A stretch of DNA of 38,536 nt, from the NCBI GenBank assembly GCA_021849995.1, contig JAJZSC010000001.1, positions 1 through 38,536 on the forward strand, given 5' to 3'. This document shows, in pieces, positions 8,234-16,299 of this stretch. The notes beneath the pieces were generated by a model. It worked only from the letters and a program-made list of their open reading frames with translations. It was not told the DNA's origin and ran no database searches. The DNA is from Bacillota bacterium. Lineage in GTDB: Bacteria; Bacillota; Desulfitobacteriia; Desulfitobacteriales; Desulfitobacteriaceae. Both the position numbers and the translations under genes were made by a program. Position 1 is the first letter of the stretch, and every line of letters begins with the position of its first letter.

Positions 8234-8270
8234 TCCCTGCTCCTAAAGGAGCCGCTTAAGTCCGAGGGGA
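8234..8270 (+). promoter_or_regulatory. Candidate S6:S18-binding leader of rpsF
   Basis: The rpsF leader can fold into an outer stem (CCCT with AGGG) holding the hairpin GCTCC-TAAA-GGAGC and unpaired bases that include CCG. In many bacteria rpsF mRNA leaders bind the S6:S18 complex through a stem with a CCG-containing bulge for feedback control. The match here is by eye only. Confidence 0.45.
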
Positions 8271-8279
8271 GGTGCAAGC

Positions 8280-8567
8280 ATGAAAGCTTACGAAGTACTG
8301 TATATCATCCGTCCTGATATGGATGATGAGGCGATTACTACTACCGTGGACAAGTTGTCTGAAGTTGTTAATGCAAACGGTGGAGCAGATTTATCTGTTG
8401 ATAAGTGGGGTAAGCGTCGCTTGGCTTATGAAATTAATGATTATCGGGAAGGTTTCTATGTCCTGATGAACTTTAATGGAGAAGCCCGTACTGCGCAAGA
8501 ACTTGAACGGATCATGAAGATTTCTGATTCCGTCATGAGGTTCTTAACTACTAAAAAAGAAGATTAA
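8280..8567 (+). CDS. rpsF: 30S ribosomal protein S6
   Basis: A 95-residue S6 protein with the typical MKAYEVLYIIRPDMDDEA start, the central WGKRRLAYEINDYREGFYVLMNF and LERIMKISDSVMRFLT. S6 binds 16S rRNA with S18 in the platform of the small subunit. The ATG is preceded by GAGGGGAGGTG. It is the first gene of rpsF-ssb-rpsR, with 15 bp to ssb, under a strong upstream promoter. Confidence 0.97.
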   Translation: MKAYEVLYIIRPDMDDEAITTTVDKLSEVVNANGGADLSVDKWGKRRLAYEINDYREGFYVLMNFNGEARTAQELERIMKISDSVMRFLTTKKED

Positions 8568-8582
8568 TATGGAGGGGTTTCG

Positions 8583-8993
8583 ATGTTGAATCGCGTCGTT
8601 CTTATTGGCCGGTTAACAAAAGACCCCGAGCTTCGCTATACACCCAGCGGAGTTGCTGTAGCGAGTTTTACTCTGGCAGTTGACCGTAATTATAAAAATG
8701 CCCAGGGTGAAAGGGAGACGGATTTTATCCCTTGTGTTGTCTACAGGCAGCTTGCTGAGTTATGTGCTAATTATTTAGCAAAAGGACGTTTAGCCGCCAT
8801 TGACGGTCGTATTCAGGTGCGTTCATTTAATGGCCAAGACGGCCAGCGACGTTGGGTTACCGAGGTTATTGCTGAGAATGTTCGCTTCCTAAGTCCCAAA
8901 GAGGGTAATAACAATTACACAGGAACGTCTGACTCCATGGGGGCCGGAACGTTCGGACATGAGGTGAGTTTAGATGACGACATCCCATTCTAG
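8583..8993 (+). CDS. ssb: Single-stranded DNA-binding protein
   Basis: A 136-residue SSB with an N-terminal OB fold (MLNRVVLIGRLTKDPELRYTPSG through ENVRFLSPK, about residues 1-105), a short Gly-rich linker and the acidic C-terminal tip DDDIPF that recruits partner proteins in replication and repair. It is shorter than many Firmicute SSBs because the linker is brief. It sits between rpsF and rpsR, the conserved arrangement, with GGAGGGG before its ATG. Confidence 0.97.
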   Translation: MLNRVVLIGRLTKDPELRYTPSGVAVASFTLAVDRNYKNAQGERETDFIPCVVYRQLAELCANYLAKGRLAAIDGRIQVRSFNGQDGQRRWVTEVIAENVRFLSPKEGNNNYTGTSDSMGAGTFGHEVSLDDDIPF

Positions 8994-9015
8994 AAGGGAA
9001 GGGGAGAACAATAAT

Positions 9016-9246
9016 ATGAAGCGTGAACGCGGTCGCCGCCCACGCAAAAGAGTTTGTAGCTTTTGTGTTGATAAAGTTGAATCTCTCGATTACAAAGAGA
9101 CTCATAAACTGCGTAAGTATGTTACAGAACGTGGCAAAATCTTGCCCCGACGCATTTCCGGGAACTGTGCAAAGCATCAGCGTCAGGTAACTGTTGCAAT
9201 TAAAAGAGCTCGTAGTATTGCGTTGTTGCCATATAGTGTAGAATAA
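9016..9246 (+). CDS. rpsR: 30S ribosomal protein S18
   Basis: A 76-residue S18, beginning MKRERGRRPRKRVCSFC and containing the family core YVTERGKILPRRISGNCAKHQRQV. It has CSFC plus further Cys (CAKH), the Cys-containing version of S18 that can hold zinc. ATG 9016 is chosen over an upstream in-frame ATG at 8974 that would overlap ssb, because AAGGGGAGAAC sits at a good distance. It ends the operon; a terminator follows 8 bp later. Confidence 0.96.
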   Translation: MKRERGRRPRKRVCSFCVDKVESLDYKETHKLRKYVTERGKILPRRISGNCAKHQRQVTVAIKRARSIALLPYSVE

Positions 9247-9253
9247 ACAGAGA

Positions 9254-9277
9254 AAGGGAGCAAGGGCTCCCTTTTTG
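9254..9277 (+). terminator. Terminator of the rpsF operon
   Basis: Perfect stem AAGGGAGC/GCTCCCTT with loop AAGG and a run of T immediately after the rpsR stop. Confidence 0.85.
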
Positions 9278-9383
9278 TGTGTTTTTCTTTAATTCGATTA
9301 ATAAGACTTAAGGTCAAAGAAGGAAATCCCAGTTCCCTTCGCGAACTGTTTGTTGATAGATTCTTGTTTAGGGGGGCCCTTTT

Positions 9384-9698
9384 GTGGAACATGTTGAAGT
9401 TGATGTAGTTAAAGGATTAAGGGCGATTGAGGAACTGAAGGTCGAAATGCTAGAGGCAAATTGGCGCTTTCAACATGGAATACTAAATGGTTCCGAGGCC
9501 GATATTTTAGAAGGATTAGCCGAATTAGTTGGGTTAAGCTATTTAGTTACCCGTAGGCTCGGATATGATTTCTCGCGTCTGGACAGAACTCTTTTGCAAA
9601 AACTTGAGAATTGGAAGGATTCCGAAAAGACTAACTTAGAAGAACACTGGGGTGACCTCAGTTTGCTACTGAGCTATTTAGCCCCGGAACTAGAGTAA
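9384..9698 (+). CDS. MazG-like family protein
   Basis: A 104-residue, largely helical, acidic protein. It resembles the short MazG-like family of Firmicutes that is often found between rpsR and the DUF2232 gene; relatives of MazG hydrolyse nucleoside triphosphates, but the short forms are not biochemically defined. Helical blocks RAIEELKVEMLEANWRFQHG, DILEGLAELVGLSYLV and LEEHWGDLSLLLSYL are visible. The start is GTG with a strong AGGGGGGC upstream. It is 16 bp from the next gene, suggesting cotranscription with it and rplI. Confidence 0.65.
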   Translation: MEHVEVDVVKGLRAIEELKVEMLEANWRFQHGILNGSEADILEGLAELVGLSYLVTRRLGYDFSRLDRTLLQKLENWKDSEKTNLEEHWGDLSLLLSYLAPELE

Positions 9699-9714
9699 CT
9701 AGGAGAAAGTGTAC

Positions 9715-10665
9715 ATGTATATAAGTGACCGGAAAACATCTGATTTTTTGTCCCAACTCGCATTAGTTATTCTTCCGTGGTTAGGAATTGCCTGGGGCGC
9801 TTGGGGCTGGATACTTGAAGTAGTGCTTCTTCTTTCCGTGCTATGGATAGGTAAAAGTAAAGGTTTACTTACTTCAGTTCTGCTCTTAAGTATGGGTTAT
9901 CTTGCTGCTTTGGTTTATTACGGAGCTCCAGCCTTTTTAGAAATTGGTTATGTTCCTTTTGCTGGTCTGGCCATAAATTTCGGTCGATCACGTTCTTGGC
10001 CGGTAAAAGACTTGTTTTTCATGGGCTTGGTCGCAGCAGGGCTTTTAGGAGCTTTGCCAACGATTTATCTGGCTCGAGTTGGGGTAGACCCGCAATTGGC
10101 AGATAGTATTGTTAATACCACTATCGAGCAGTATAAGGCAGCAGGAATGTTATCAGCAATGCAGGAACAAGGTGTTAATGAGGTTCAACTCAGAAGCTAT
10201 ATGAGAATAGCTCTAAATTATTATTTTCTGTTAATACCTGCACTAGTTACACTAATTAACTTTATCAAGTTTGGATTGGTATATTTACTTTTTACTCGTT
10301 TATTTCCGGAACCTGGCGGTGGTGGAACTTCATTCTCAAGATGGCAGTTGCCTTGGTATGCTGTCTGGGGGGCAATCCTCGGCCTGGCCTTATATCTAAT
10401 TGGTGATGAGTATAATCTTTTAGCTTACAAAAATCTTGGTCTGAACCTAATCTTAGTGTATGCTGGGTTGGCATTAGTCCTAGGAATTTCGATTTATACT
10501 TTTTTCTTGCGCAATACCAAACTCCCTTTGCTCTTTAAATGGATAATGATCGTCGGTAGTTTTTTGTACTTACAGTTTTCCATGCTGACTTTAATACTAT
10601 TTGGTTTATTTGATCTGGTATTTAATTTCAGACGTCTACCAGATAATGGTAAGGAGGGTTCTTAA
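9715..10665 (+). CDS. DUF2232 (YybS-like) membrane protein
   Basis: A polytopic membrane protein of about 316 residues with seven to eight hydrophobic segments. It matches the DUF2232/YybS family, which lies next to rplI in many Firmicutes; no molecular function is settled. A GTG at 9709 is in frame but sits only three bases from AGGAG, so ATG 9715 is preferred. The stop codon TAATG overlaps the rplI start by one base, showing translational coupling. Confidence 0.8.
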   Translation: MYISDRKTSDFLSQLALVILPWLGIAWGAWGWILEVVLLLSVLWIGKSKGLLTSVLLLSMGYLAALVYYGAPAFLEIGYVPFAGLAINFGRSRSWPVKDLFFMGLVAAGLLGALPTIYLARVGVDPQLADSIVNTTIEQYKAAGMLSAMQEQGVNEVQLRSYMRIALNYYFLLIPALVTLINFIKFGLVYLLFTRLFPEPGGGGTSFSRWQLPWYAVWGAILGLALYLIGDEYNLLAYKNLGLNLILVYAGLALVLGISIYTFFLRNTKLPLLFKWIMIVGSFLYLQFSMLTLILFGLFDLVFNFRRLPDNGKEGS

Positions 10666-11111
10666 TGAAGGTAATATTAAAAGCAGATGTGAAAAGTTTA
10701 GGGAAAAAGGGGCAGGTTCTTGAAGTAGCAGATGGATATGCTCGTAATTTCCTTTTCCCAAGAGGATGGGCGGTCGAAGCTACTATGGGGGCTATTAATG
10801 ATTTAGCCCAGAAAAAGGCTTCTGAAGAAAAGAAGAAAGCTAAAGAGAAGCAAGACGCGGAGGCTCTGGCTTCGAAACTTAACTCATTAATAATCAAGGT
10901 AGTCACTAAGACAGGTGAAGGCGGAAGGTTATTTGGGTCAGTTACCAGCAAGGAGATAGCTGAGGCACTTAAGCAGCAGCATGGGATAGATTTGGATAAG
11001 AGAAGGCTTGAACTTAAAGAACCAATAAAAAACCTTGGTACTTTTGTTCTTCAAGCACGTTTACACCCTGAGGTAATTGCTAAGATTCAGGTACAGGTAG
11101 TCGGAACCTAA
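10665..11111 (+). CDS. rplI: 50S ribosomal protein L9
   Basis: A 148-residue L9, two-domain protein with the N-terminal rRNA-binding part MKVILKADVKSLGKKGQV and YARNFLFPRGWA, a connecting helix rich in Lys/Glu (about 45-75) and the C-terminal domain GRLFGSVTSKEIAEAL. Full length for the family. ATG overlaps the stop of the DUF2232 gene and AAGGAGG lies seven bases upstream. Confidence 0.97.
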   Translation: MKVILKADVKSLGKKGQVLEVADGYARNFLFPRGWAVEATMGAINDLAQKKASEEKKKAKEKQDAEALASKLNSLIIKVVTKTGEGGRLFGSVTSKEIAEALKQQHGIDLDKRRLELKEPIKNLGTFVLQARLHPEVIAKIQVQVVGT

Positions 11112-11139
11112 ATATCTCTATTCACGGAAGGGGACCCCA

Positions 11140-13044
11140 ATGAAAGGGCTATTATCTAAATGGTTAAAGCAGGAGAGTTTAACTAGTGACGAGATACTCG
11201 ATGAAGAAAAGTTAAAGCGTGAAGTAGATGCCCTTTATTTATTATTATCTAATTTTTATGGAACGGATAAACTGGTGATCAAGGCGACGAAGTTGGAGGC
11301 TCTAAGCTTAATGCGCTCAGAAAACCTAGCTGAGCGTGTAACCGGTTTGCAAAAGTTAGTACTAGATGACCCCACTAAAAGAGAGTTGGCTGATTCCCAA
11401 AATATACCGTTAATTTTAGAAGAGATTGAGGATCAAATCGCTGAACTTATAGCGAAACGTTCACTCGAAGAGCGGCTGGAAAAAGTAGTCGCTGAAAAAA
11501 TGCAAGAGCGGCATGAAGACTACATTAAAGAGATAAAAAACCAAGTACTTAAAGAGACTGCTGGCCCTGAAAATGCGCAGACCCTGAAAAAACTAGCATT
11601 ATTGGAGAAAATGAATCATACTAAACTCAATAATTCCGTTTCTGAGGTTTTACGGCCACAATCCGTAGATGAAATTATTGGTCAGGAAGCTCCAGTTAGA
11701 GCGTTACTTGCCAAGTTAGCTACCCCATTTCCCCAACATATCTTGATTTACGGGCCTCCGGGAGTAGGCAAAACATCTGCTGCCCGGGTAGCTTTGGAAA
11801 CTGTTAAGAAATATAAGCATTCACCTTTTAGGACGGATGCACCCTTCATTGAGGTTGATGGAACCACCTTGCGCTGGGACCCACGTGATGTTACCAATCC
11901 ACTCTTAGGATCTGTTCATGATCCTATTTATCAAGGAGCAAAGCGTGAGTTGGCTGATACTGGTGTGCCAGAACCAAAGCTTGGTCTGGTCAGTGATGCA
12001 CATGCAGGTATTTTATTTATTGATGAAATCGGGGAAATGGACACTCTGCTTCTAAACAAGCTTCTAAAGGTTCTTGAGGATAAACGAGTATCATTTGATT
12101 CTTCGTATTATGATCCGAGCGATCCCAACATTCCTCAATATATCAAGAAACTCTTTGAAGATGGAGCTCCAGCAGACTTTGTTCTTATTGGGGCTACCAC
12201 AAGGGATCCCAATGAAATAAACCCAGCTTTACGCTCACGTTGCGCGGAAGTGTATTTTGATCCATTAGAGCCGGCGGATATTAAGACAATTATTGAGCAT
12301 GCCGCTGATAAATTAGGGGTTATCCTTGAAGATGGTGTTCCTGGACTGATTAGTGAATATGTTATCGAGGGACGTAAAGCTAATAATATCTTAACAGATG
12401 CCTATGGAGTGGCGAGATTCAATAGCCCCGAACAGGATAAAATTTATATTTCCAGTGCAAATGTTTATGAAGTATTACGTTCAGCAAGGTTATCTCCCTA
12501 TGTGTTTGAAAAGGTTCATTCAGGAGGCGAGGTCGGTAGGGTACTGGGATTGGGTGTGGCAGGATTTCTTGGCTCAATCATTGAAATAGAGGCAATACTT
12601 TTTCCGATCAAAGAGGGAAAGGGAATAATTCGATTTAATGAAACGGCTGGTACTATGGCCAGAGACGCAGTTTTTAATGCTACAGCTGTAATTAGAAGCC
12701 TTAGCGGGGATGACCTGCACAACTATGATATCCATGTCAACGTAGTTGGCGGCGGAAAGATCGATGGTCCGTCGGCCGGTCTTGCCACTACCTTGGCGAT
12801 ATATAGCTCCTTAAAAAAACAGCCGATTCGTCAGGATATAGCTCTAACAGGGGAAATTTCCCTTCATGGTAGGGTTAAGCCAGTTGGCGGGATTTATGAG
12901 AAAATCTTTGGGGCTAAGCAGGCAGGAGTAAAAACAGTGTTGATTCCGTTAGATAATGCAGACGACGTTCCGAAGGGACTTCGGGGAATCGAAGTAATTC
13001 CTGTTGCCTCGGTAGAAGAAGCGATGGAATTCGTATTCGTGTAG
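11140..13044 (+). CDS. lonC: Spore-type Lon-family ATP-dependent protease LonC
   Basis: A 634-residue Lon-family protease without the large N-terminal domain of classical Lon. A helical N-terminal region (about 1-165) is followed by an AAA+ module with Walker A GPPGVGKT (205-212) and Walker B ILFIDEIGE (291-299), then a protease domain with the catalytic Ser in DGPSAG (Ser545) and Lys in GGIYEK (Lys588), 43 residues apart as in E. coli Lon. Length and N-terminus match the LonC family confined to endospore formers, rather than LonB (about 550 residues). It lies between rplI and dnaB, the order seen in Peptococcaceae-like genomes. Its natural substrates are not known. Confidence 0.88.
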   Translation: MKGLLSKWLKQESLTSDEILDEEKLKREVDALYLLLSNFYGTDKLVIKATKLEALSLMRSENLAERVTGLQKLVLDDPTKRELADSQNIPLILEEIEDQIAELIAKRSLEERLEKVVAEKMQERHEDYIKEIKNQVLKETAGPENAQTLKKLALLEKMNHTKLNNSVSEVLRPQSVDEIIGQEAPVRALLAKLATPFPQHILIYGPPGVGKTSAARVALETVKKYKHSPFRTDAPFIEVDGTTLRWDPRDVTNPLLGSVHDPIYQGAKRELADTGVPEPKLGLVSDAHAGILFIDEIGEMDTLLLNKLLKVLEDKRVSFDSSYYDPSDPNIPQYIKKLFEDGAPADFVLIGATTRDPNEINPALRSRCAEVYFDPLEPADIKTIIEHAADKLGVILEDGVPGLISEYVIEGRKANNILTDAYGVARFNSPEQDKIYISSANVYEVLRSARLSPYVFEKVHSGGEVGRVLGLGVAGFLGSIIEIEAILFPIKEGKGIIRFNETAGTMARDAVFNATAVIRSLSGDDLHNYDIHVNVVGGGKIDGPSAGLATTLAIYSSLKKQPIRQDIALTGEISLHGRVKPVGGIYEKIFGAKQAGVKTVLIPLDNADDVPKGLRGIEVIPVASVEEAMEFVFV

Positions 13045-13079
13045 AGCGCTTATATAGATATAATTAGGGGGAGACTAGA

Positions 13080-14411
13080 ATGGAACTGGCCAAGGTTCTG
13101 CCACATAACCTAGAGGCTGAACAATCTGTGCTGGGCGCCATAATGCTGGATCCGGAAGCAGGCAGTTCCGTTTTCGAAATCCTGTTGCCAGAAGATTTTT
13201 ATCGTGACAATCATAGATTAGTTTTTACTGCAGTAAGAGATTTGTTTGAGAAAGGCGATCCGATTGATTTAGTCTCAGTCGCGGAAGCCTTGCGTCAAAG
13301 TGGCAGGTTAGAACAGATTGGCGGTATCTCTACAATCTCTCAAATTGCCAGGTCAGTGCCATCTGCAGCAAACGTAGATTATTATGGCAGGATTGTCGCG
13401 GAGAAGTCCTTGGTTCGGCAGCTGATCAAGGCGGCCGAGAGGATAGCAGAAAAGGGGTATGAGCCCGGAGAAGAGGCTTATGGGCTCCTCGAAGAAGCAG
13501 AGAAAATGATTCTTGACCTGTCGCAAAGACAAATTAAAGACGGGTTTGTTTCTATACGCAATATTTTGCTGCAAACATTTGAAAAAATAGAGTACCTCTA
13601 TGCTAACAAAGGCAATTTAACCGGAGTGCCTACTTTTTTCACTGAATTGGACAGGGTTACATCCGGATGGCAGCCGGCTGATTTGATTGTAATTGCAGCA
13701 AGGCCTTCAATGGGTAAAACTGCACTAGTTCTGAACATGGCACAAAATGCTGCTGTTCGGGCTAAGACCCCAGTAGCAGTGTTTAGCTTGGAAATGTCCA
13801 AAGAGCAGTTAGTACAAAGGATGTTATGTTCAGAGGCAATGGTTGATCAACAAAGGGTAAGAACCGGTAACCTGCTTGACACTGATTGGCCAAGGTTGAC
13901 CAAAGCAGTAGGCCCATTGTCTGAGGCGCCCATCTTTATAGATGATACAGTTGGAATCTCTTTAAGTGAACTCCGTTCCAAAGCCAGACGCCTGAAGCTG
14001 GAAAGCGGTTTGGGTATGATTGTAATCGATTATCTTCAGTTGATGACAGTAGGGCGGAAAGCAGAAAGCAGACAACAAGAAGTTGCCCAGATCTCTCGGG
14101 GCCTTAAAGGAATAGCTCGTGAACTTAGGGTACCGGTTATTGCTTTATCCCAATTAAACAGGGGAGTTGAGCAAAGGCAAGACAAACGCCCTATTATGTC
14201 CGACCTGCTTGAATCCGGTGCCATTGAAGCTGATGCTGATGTTATTTCATTTATTTATAGAGATGAATACTATAATCCGGACTCAGAAAAAAAAGGAATA
14301 GCAGAAATAATTATTGCTAAGCACCGCAATGGTCCGGTAGGCGCGGTTGAATTAGGGTATTTGAAGGAATTCACCAAGTTTGTCAATCTGGATCGCCAAC
14401 ACGTTTCATAA
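13080..14411 (+). CDS. dnaB: Replicative DNA helicase DnaB
   Basis: A 443-residue hexameric replicative helicase that unwinds DNA ahead of the polymerase and interacts with primase through its helical N-terminal domain (about 1-105). The RecA-like ATPase domain has Walker A ARPSMGKTA (about 206-214), FSLEMS, Walker B VIDYLQLM and the LSQLNRGVEQR segment. No intein or frameshift is present. The ATG follows GGGGGAGAC. A terminator lies 12 bp after the stop. Confidence 0.97.
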   Translation: MELAKVLPHNLEAEQSVLGAIMLDPEAGSSVFEILLPEDFYRDNHRLVFTAVRDLFEKGDPIDLVSVAEALRQSGRLEQIGGISTISQIARSVPSAANVDYYGRIVAEKSLVRQLIKAAERIAEKGYEPGEEAYGLLEEAEKMILDLSQRQIKDGFVSIRNILLQTFEKIEYLYANKGNLTGVPTFFTELDRVTSGWQPADLIVIAARPSMGKTALVLNMAQNAAVRAKTPVAVFSLEMSKEQLVQRMLCSEAMVDQQRVRTGNLLDTDWPRLTKAVGPLSEAPIFIDDTVGISLSELRSKARRLKLESGLGMIVIDYLQLMTVGRKAESRQQEVAQISRGLKGIARELRVPVIALSQLNRGVEQRQDKRPIMSDLLESGAIEADADVISFIYRDEYYNPDSEKKGIAEIIIAKHRNGPVGAVELGYLKEFTKFVNLDRQHVS

Positions 14412-14422
14412 AAGACTCTTCT

Positions 14423-14445
14423 GCACCTGTATAAGGTGCTTTTTT
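14423..14445 (+). terminator. Terminator after dnaB
   Basis: Stem GCACCT/AGGTGC with loop GTATA followed by six T. It closely resembles the terminator at 3502, and again a repeat copy follows within about 10 bp. Confidence 0.8.
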
Positions 14446-14448
14446 AGC

Positions 14449-14529
14449 GCCATCCAGAAAGCATATCTGCAACTAGGACGCTGAAATGCGAGGTGTCGAG
14501 TGTCCTAGTTCAGCACCTGCCTGGATGGC
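14449..14529. repeat. Nested inverted repeat inside repeat copy C
   Basis: Outer perfect 9-bp arms GCCATCCAG (14449-14457) and CTGGATGGC (14521-14529) enclose an inner hairpin, AACTAGGAC (14471-14479) with GTCCTAGTT (14502-14510), extendable by three more pairs including one G-T. The whole segment would fold into a two-level stem-loop in DNA or RNA. It seems to interrupt a dispersed repeat copy. No T-tract follows, so it is not a simple terminator. Confidence 0.75.
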
Positions 14530-14597
14530 ATTATGGTGCTGTGGCATAGCATTCGGCCTTCCGCCTGCGTCTCAAGACTTGGCACAAGTTTAGTTTT
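14453..14597 (+). repeat. Dispersed intergenic repeat, interrupted copy C
   Basis: A left end CCAGAAAGCATATCT and a right end GGCCTTCCGCCTG then AAGACTTGGCACAAG match the family (the right end most closely copy D2), but about 65 bp of inverted-repeat sequence replaces the middle. From 14598 to the purB start at 14926 the only recognisable item is the promoter at 14666. Confidence 0.6.
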
Positions 14598-14665
14598 GTA
14601 TATGGAAACAAAAAGCCAGAATCGAATATTATATATGTATACAGGGCTTAATGTTCGCGTTTTCA

Positions 14666-14694
14666 TTGACATCAAAGCTGAGGACTGCTAAGAT
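14666..14694 (+). promoter_or_regulatory. Probable promoter of purB-purA
   Basis: Consensus TTGACA (14666-14671), 17-bp spacer and TAAGAT (14689-14694). It leaves a leader of about 225 nt before purB, in which I recognise neither a purine riboswitch nor a terminator. Confidence 0.6.
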
Positions 14695-14925
14695 AAAGCT
14701 GTTTGCGGCGTACCCTGCCATATTGGTTTTATCATTCTCATTATCTCCTTCGCTCGGGGGAAGAATAATCTGTATGAAGTAAAATTAGGCAGAGGAAGCC
14801 GATTATTCCGGTTCTAATTAATAGTGAATTTGGTGGAGACTGCACGGCTTAAATATAAAAAAGAAGAACAGTTAATTGTAGTTGCCTATGATATTGCATT
14901 ATAGGGTTCACAGGAGGGACTAGGA

Positions 14926-16221
14926 TTGCTTAACCGTTATACCCATCCAGAAATGGGGGAACTCTGGTACGAAGGATTTGAATATGAACGCTGGTTAGAA
15001 GTAGAAATAGCAGTATGCAATGTGATGGCTGACAGGGGCGAAATTCCGATCGAGGCTGTAGCAGAAATTAAGAGTAAGGCAAAAGTTAATCCCAATCGTA
15101 TCGCAGAAATAGAGAAAGTTGTACGTCACGATTTGATTGCCTTTCTGCAAGCCGTTGTCGAAGAAGTCGGAGAATCCGGTAAATATATTCACCTTGGTCT
15201 TACTTCTTCTGATGTGAAAGATACCGGATTAAGCTTAGTACTGCGTGACTCGGGGTTGCTTTTGAAAAAAAACCTGCAGTCTTTGCGAGAAATATTGGCA
15301 AAAAGGGCTTTAGAAACAAAGAATACAGTCATGGTCGGCCGGACTCACGGGATTCATGCTGAACCGCTGACCTTTGGTCTTAAGCTTGCTTTATGGATTG
15401 CTGAAGTAGATCGCCAAATTGAGCGTCTTGAACAGGCAATAGAATCAGTCAGTGTAGGCAAGATATCTGGAGCAGTGGGGACTTATGCCAATGTGTCACC
15501 CGAGGTGGAAGAGGCGGTTTGTGTTCGTTTGGGACTCAAGCCGGCACTTGTAAGTAATCAGATTCTCCAGCGGGACAGACATGCCCATTTTGTGACGACT
15601 CTGGCCTTGATAGGAAGCACTCTGGAAAAAATGGCTACTGAAATTCGGAATTTGCAGCGAACTGACATTTTGGAGGTTGAGGAATCTTTTTCCGAAGGTC
15701 AAAAAGGTTCTTCAGCTATGCCTCATAAGCGCAACCCCATCAGCTCTGAACAAGTGGCCGGAATGTCGCGTCTCTTAAGGGGAAACGCCGTGGCAGCACT
15801 TGAAAATGTAGCTCTTTGGCACGAGCGTGATATGACTCATTCCTCAGTCGAGAGGGTTATTCTTCCAGATAGTTGTATATTACTGGATTACATGTTAAGG
15901 CAAATGATCAAAATAATTGGTGGGCTGAAAGTTAATGCCAGCCAAATGCAGGAGAACCTTAACAAAACCTATGGAATGACCTCTTCTCAAAGAATATTGC
16001 TTGCTTTAGTGGAAAAAGGTTGTATGCGAGAAGAAGCATATCCTTGGGTCCAAGAGCTAGCCTTTAAAGCTTGGCATGAAAGTAAGGATTTCATCCAGTT
16101 AGTAGGTAATGATCAGAGAATCAGCAAATATCTATCCAAGGATGAGATAGATTCTCTCTTTGACCTGGATTATCATCTTAAACATGTTGATTCTGTCTTT
16201 AAAAGACTTGGATTAGTTTAA
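14926..16221 (+). CDS. purB: Adenylosuccinate lyase
   Basis: A 431-residue enzyme of the fumarase/aspartase superfamily. It cleaves SAICAR to AICAR and adenylosuccinate to AMP, releasing fumarate in both steps. The signature SSAMPHKRNPI is at about residues 262-272, with the conserved GRTHGIHAEP near 137 and the N-terminal MLNRYTHPEM common in Firmicute PurB. The start is TTG with CAGGAGGGACTAGGA upstream; no ATG fits. It precedes purA by 78 bp, so the two AMP-forming steps are probably one transcript. Confidence 0.96.
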   Translation: MLNRYTHPEMGELWYEGFEYERWLEVEIAVCNVMADRGEIPIEAVAEIKSKAKVNPNRIAEIEKVVRHDLIAFLQAVVEEVGESGKYIHLGLTSSDVKDTGLSLVLRDSGLLLKKNLQSLREILAKRALETKNTVMVGRTHGIHAEPLTFGLKLALWIAEVDRQIERLEQAIESVSVGKISGAVGTYANVSPEVEEAVCVRLGLKPALVSNQILQRDRHAHFVTTLALIGSTLEKMATEIRNLQRTDILEVEESFSEGQKGSSAMPHKRNPISSEQVAGMSRLLRGNAVAALENVALWHERDMTHSSVERVILPDSCILLDYMLRQMIKIIGGLKVNASQMQENLNKTYGMTSSQRILLALVEKGCMREEAYPWVQELAFKAWHESKDFIQLVGNDQRISKYLSKDEIDSLFDLDYHLKHVDSVFKRLGLV

Positions 16222-16299
16222 AACCAATAGTAGGATGGCTTAAGGATTAGGGATTTTTGGCTTAGCAAATGCAGGGAAGTAAAGAATGGAGGAATTTGA

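Noticed and set aside
14695..14925. Purine or other riboswitch before purB
   Set aside because: The leader is long enough but shows none of the conserved purine-aptamer bases and no terminator hairpin.
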